From assembly GCF_009883055.1 (NCBI RefSeq), contig NZ_WWVR01000027.1, positions 1 through 44,104 on the forward strand: a DNA stretch of 44,104 nucleotides. The letters are read 5' to 3'. Under the pieces are notes generated by a model. That model was not told where the DNA came from. It saw only the letters and a program-made list of their open reading frames with translations, and did no database searches. The translations under genes and the position numbers were made by a program. The DNA is from Blautia sp. BIOML-A1 (GTDB lineage Bacteria; Bacillota; Clostridia; Lachnospirales; Lachnospiraceae). This document shows, piece by piece, positions 40,825 to 44,104 of the stretch; position 1 is the first letter of the stretch, and every line of letters starts with the position of its first letter.

Positions 40825-40901
40825 GCTGTTTTCTCTACTTTACCAAAAGCCTCACAATTTGAACACATTTCAGGCAGCTCACAGACCGTACTCTGATCTG
40901 C

Positions 40902-40950
40902 AAAAAAGACAGCCCGGAAACCTTGTCATAAAAGATCTCCAGCCTGTCTT
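40902..40950 (-). terminator. Terminator after the histidine phosphatase gene
   Basis: Minus-strand AAGACAG and CTGTCTT close a longer imperfect stem and are followed by six T residues. Confidence 0.7.
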
Positions 40951-40961
40951 ATCTGTTTTAT

Positions 40962-41576
40962 TTACGCATATACTTTATCTTCTTCCAGAAGGACTGCCTG
41001 TCCATCCTTAACCTCAACAACATTCACGCTGCAGTTCGGAGGCACGCATCCATGCCAGAAATTCTCAGGATCCTGATACACATTCTGCAAAAGTGCTCTT
41101 ACCGCGCACCCGTGGGATGCGATCAGAATTGTTTTGTCCAGGAGGGAAGGATCATGAATCTTTTCGTCCCAGAAATCCTTCGTCCTTGCAAGAATATCTG
41201 CAATGTTTTCTCCGTGCTTTGGGCGTTTAAACTTCCATGGATCCGTAAAAAACTTCTCCATCTCCGGATTCAGATACTCATGTGCATCATTAAAGCAGAT
41301 CACTCCCTCCAGCTCACCGAAATTGATTTCCTGGATCCTTTTGTCCTCAATGACAGGTACTTCTCCAGCCTGACTGTCAAGGATCAGTTCTGCCGTCTTT
41401 CTGGCTCTCGCAAGGGGACTGCTGAAGCAGAGATCAAACCGGACATCTTTCAATGCTTCTCCTGTTTTCTCTGCAAGCAGGATACCATTTGGAGCGAGCG
41501 GGATATCTGCCGCCCCCTGCACCTTATGAAGCTTGTTCCATACAGTCTCCCCATGTCGTACCACATAAAGTTTCAT
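40962..41576 (-). CDS. Histidine phosphatase/phosphoglycerate mutase family protein
   Basis: A 204-residue protein with the phosphohistidine motif RHGETVWN near its N-terminus, the conserved FSSPLARARKTAELIL and the second histidine in ASHGCAVRALL. This superfamily includes cofactor-dependent phosphoglycerate mutases and assorted phosphatases (for example CobC); substrate cannot be told. Its start overlaps the pheT stop by one base (TGATG), so it is translationally coupled to pheT. Confidence 0.88.
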   Translation of the reverse strand: MKLYVVRHGETVWNKLHKVQGAADIPLAPNGILLAEKTGEALKDVRFDLCFSSPLARARKTAELILDSQAGEVPVIEDKRIQEINFGELEGVICFNDAHEYLNPEMEKFFTDPWKFKRPKHGENIADILARTKDFWDEKIHDPSLLDKTILIASHGCAVRALLQNVYQDPENFWHGCVPPNCSVNVVEVKDGQAVLLEEDKVYA

Positions 41577-43993
41577 CAGCTTCTCAACTCGATTCCAAGA
41601 GCAGTAAGACCATTCAGAATCTTCTTCATTGCTGCTGTGATCTCAGCCTCTTCCAGAGTTTTTTCGTGATCACGGAATACCACAGAGTATGCCATGGATT
41701 TGTATCCTGCCTTGATCTGTGCTCCCTCATAAATATCAAACAGCTGATAGGATTCGAGGATTTTTCCGCCCCTCTGTTCCAGAACGTCCTCGATCTGACC
41801 TGCGAGAACGTGCTTCGGAACAACCATGCTTAAGTCACGGGTAACTGCCGGATATTTTGCGATTCCGGTAAATTTATGGTTGAATCCGCAGAATTCAAGG
41901 ATATCCAGAATGTCGATCACTGCAACATAAGTTCTGTCTCCGATTCCATAATTATCAGCAACGAGTGGATGTACTTCTCCAAGATATCCGACCACCTTGC
42001 CTTCATAGATGATGTTTGCCTGTCTGCCCGGATGCAGGTAGGTCTTGTTGCTGTCCGGTGTATAATGAACCTTTTTCTTCATTCCGGATTTCTCGAAGAA
42101 TTCTTCGATCACACCCTTCATGTCAAAGAAATCTCCGGCTCCGTACATACCAAGAGTGAAGTGTACTCTTTCATCCGGAAGTTCTGTCAGTGGAAGTGCC
42201 TTTGGCAGATAAACCTTTCCGATCTCATAGAGACGGACAGCCTTGTTTCTTCTGTTATAGTTTGTCGCCAGGGAAGAAAGCATTCCATGCAGAGTTGTAG
42301 TACGCATGATACTGTAATCTTCTCCGAGCGGATTATTGATTGTGATCACTTTGCGAAGTTCACTGTCCTCCGGGATACGAAGCTTGTCGAATACCTTCGG
42401 GCTTTCGAAAGAATAGGTCATTCCCTCTGAGAAGCCGCAATATTCTGCGATATCTCTTGCCACATTTTCAATGCGGAGTTTAAACGGAAGTTTTCCTGTT
42501 GTAGCTTCTCCGGTCGGAAGTGTTGTCGGGATTTTGTCATATCCGAAGAATCTTGCAACCTCCTCTGCAACATCTGCCATGCAGTGGATATCCTGGCGGA
42601 AGGTAGGTGCCACGATCTCGTTCGTCTGAGGATCCAGCGTCAGTTCCACCTTTGCAAGATATGCAAGCATCTCCTCTTTTGTAAGGTCTGTTCCAAGAAG
42701 TGCATTGATTCTTTCCGGCTCAAACGGTACTCTGGAAGGCTCTCTGGTCTCATTGCATACATCTACACAGCCGCCAACAACCTCGCCGGCTCCCAGTTCT
42801 TCCATCAGCTGGCAGGCACGGTCGATCGCTGCTTTTGCATTGTTCGGATCAAGACCCTTTTCGAATTTACCGGAGGCATCGGTACGAAGACCGATTCTCT
42901 TGGAAGAAAGACGGATGTTTGTGCCGTTAAAGCAGGCAGCTTCAAACAGAACTGTGTGTACATCATCTGTGATCATGGAGTTCTCACCACCCATAATTCC
43001 AGCGATACCGACTGCTTTCTTTCCATCACAGATCATAAGAACCTGATCGTCCATCTCTCGTTCCTGACCATCCAGAGTCACGAATTTTTCTCCTGCTTCT
43101 GCACGGCGGACCACGATCTCCTTACCTTCAATTCTGTCCAGATCATAAGCATGCATCGGCTGTCCAAACTCTTCCATTACATAGTTTGTGATATCCACAA
43201 GGTTGTTGATCGGGCGGATTCCGTTGGAAGCCAGACATCTCTGCATCCATTTCGGAGACGGACCGATCTTGATGTTCTTGACAACTCGTGCTGTATATCT
43301 CGGGCAAAGCTCCGGATCCTCTACCGTAACCTTAATATAATCAGATGCATTCTCATTGTTTCCGGTTTCTTTTACTGCCGGAGGGATGAATTTCTTATCA
43401 AAAGTAGCTGCTGCCTCTCTTGCAATTCCAAGTACTCCATAGCAGTCTACACGGTTGGATGTGATCTCATATTCAAATACAACATCATCAAGGCCAAGTG
43501 CTTTGATCGCACTTTCGCCGACAACTGCATCCTCCGGGAAGATATAGATGCCGTATTCCGGTGCTTCCGGATACATTTCTCTTGTGCTTCCCAGTTCTTC
43601 GATGGAGCACATCATTCCATAAGATTCGATTCCTCTGAGCTTTCCTTTTTTGATCTTAATCCCGCCAGGAGCTGCTTTGCCGTCATGGCCGCCTGCAACA
43701 CGTCCGCCGTCTAAGACAACCGGTACCTTGTCTCCTTCTTTGACATTCGGAGCACCTGTTACGATCTGAATAGTTTCTGTTCCGACATTGACCTGACAGA
43801 TGATGAGCTTATCTGCATCAGGGTGTTTTTCTATTTTTTCAATCTGTCCGATCACAATCTTTTCAAGGTCAGCATCCAGTTTCTCGAAGCCTTCTACCTT
43901 TGTTCCTGACAGTGTCATGGCATCTGTGTATTCCTGGGCTGTTACATCCAGATCCGGCACATACATTTTAATCCAGGACATTGATGTATTCAT
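41576..43993 (-). CDS. pheT: Phenylalanyl-tRNA synthetase beta subunit
   Basis: The beta chain of the (alpha-beta)2 PheRS. The 805-residue protein is full length: an N-terminal tRNA-binding/EMAP domain (residues ~40-150; VIGQIEKIEKHPDADKLIIC), the B3/B4 editing domain, the B5 domain, the core catalytic-like domain and a C-terminal ferredoxin-fold anticodon-binding domain (KYPAVTRDLSMVVPKH). The ATG at 43993 follows AAAGGTGG. A MITE-like repeat begins 35 bp upstream. pheS would be expected beyond the window edge. Confidence 0.96.
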   Translation of the reverse strand: MNTSMSWIKMYVPDLDVTAQEYTDAMTLSGTKVEGFEKLDADLEKIVIGQIEKIEKHPDADKLIICQVNVGTETIQIVTGAPNVKEGDKVPVVLDGGRVAGGHDGKAAPGGIKIKKGKLRGIESYGMMCSIEELGSTREMYPEAPEYGIYIFPEDAVVGESAIKALGLDDVVFEYEITSNRVDCYGVLGIAREAAATFDKKFIPPAVKETGNNENASDYIKVTVEDPELCPRYTARVVKNIKIGPSPKWMQRCLASNGIRPINNLVDITNYVMEEFGQPMHAYDLDRIEGKEIVVRRAEAGEKFVTLDGQEREMDDQVLMICDGKKAVGIAGIMGGENSMITDDVHTVLFEAACFNGTNIRLSSKRIGLRTDASGKFEKGLDPNNAKAAIDRACQLMEELGAGEVVGGCVDVCNETREPSRVPFEPERINALLGTDLTKEEMLAYLAKVELTLDPQTNEIVAPTFRQDIHCMADVAEEVARFFGYDKIPTTLPTGEATTGKLPFKLRIENVARDIAEYCGFSEGMTYSFESPKVFDKLRIPEDSELRKVITINNPLGEDYSIMRTTTLHGMLSSLATNYNRRNKAVRLYEIGKVYLPKALPLTELPDERVHFTLGMYGAGDFFDMKGVIEEFFEKSGMKKKVHYTPDSNKTYLHPGRQANIIYEGKVVGYLGEVHPLVADNYGIGDRTYVAVIDILDILEFCGFNHKFTGIAKYPAVTRDLSMVVPKHVLAGQIEDVLEQRGGKILESYQLFDIYEGAQIKAGYKSMAYSVVFRDHEKTLEEAEITAAMKKILNGLTALGIELRS

Positions 43994-44027
43994 GTTTTAT
44001 ATCCACCTTTCGATTTTTTGTATAAAG

Positions 44028-44104
44028 GTAACTGTTCAGTACCCTCACAGTTACGAGTCAAAATGCATTCCAAATCACCTTCGGTGATGGCATTTTGCCT
44101 TGTA
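44028..44104. repeat. Second copy of the MITE-like repeat (truncated by the window)
   Basis: Seventy-seven bases match the first copy at 36832 onward with only a few differences, including GTAACTGTTCAG and the nested hairpins. The other end lies outside the window. Both copies sit just upstream of minus-strand genes. Confidence 0.85.

Noticed and set aside
43994..44104. A T-box leader for pheT
   Set aside because: No T-box sequence or antiterminator is seen; the space is the repeat element, and pheS is expected upstream beyond the edge.
1..44104. CRISPR array, rRNA or tRNA genes
   Set aside because: No regularly spaced repeats with unique spacers and no cloverleaf or rRNA motif were recognised in reading the window.

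Overview
The window looks like a chromosome segment from an acetogenic Lachnospiraceae (Blautia-like) Clostridia. This rests on the gene content, Gram-positive Shine-Dalgarno sequences before nearly every gene, and a moderate GC core interrupted by an AT-rich insertion. No database search was possible, so the organism is an inference.

Region 1 (1-13.7 kb, all on the minus strand) is a carbonyl-branch Wood-Ljungdahl cluster. In transcription order it has a His-rich metal protein (CooJ-like), CooT, a CooC-type ATPase, the CO dehydrogenase CooS/AcsA, a second CooC, acetyl-CoA synthase AcsB, the two corrinoid Fe-S protein subunits AcsD and AcsC, the methyltransferase AcsE, the corrinoid reactivator RACo, a DUF3786 protein, and the start of formyl-THF ligase Fhs (cut by the window edge). 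A TTGATA-17-TATAAT promoter starts the cluster at about 13.7 kb. A second promoter (TTGTAA-17-TATAAT) restarts it before acsD, next to an unusual tandem 86-bp structured repeat. Together these genes bind CO2-derived CO and a methyl group into acetyl-CoA, with dedicated nickel and corrinoid maintenance factors.

Region 2 (13.7-19.4 kb) is core metabolism: a plus-strand aldo/keto reductase, then the minus-strand run DUF512 radical-SAM-like protein, der, plsY, gpsA.

Region 3 (19,377-32,539) is an integrated element of about 13.1 kb. It is bounded by a near-perfect 20-bp direct repeat and carries a Tn916-type tyrosine integrase next to the left end. It contains arm-type repeats, a small-ORF operon with a candidate sRNA, a ribbon-helix-helix regulator with four operator repeats, a MuF/minor-capsid-like cargo protein, a type I toxin/antitoxin locus, a Rha-type regulator, a primase-like replication gene, and an excisionase-like/repressor divergent switch. 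Next to the right end is an AT-rich cargo of a HEPN protein, an ABC-type ATPase and a TOPRIM protein that looks like a defence locus. No relaxase or capsid/terminase genes are seen, so it resembles a mobilizable element or satellite. It sits between two divergent housekeeping promoters and reconstitutes both.

Region 4 (32.6-44.1 kb) is core genome again: prs (plus strand), then minus-strand pgeF, yraN, rnhB, rbgA, lepB, rplS, a two-gene Zorya/MotAB-like proton-motor pair, a histidine phosphatase and pheT. Two copies of a structured, MITE-like repeat lie next to rbgA/lepB and pheT.
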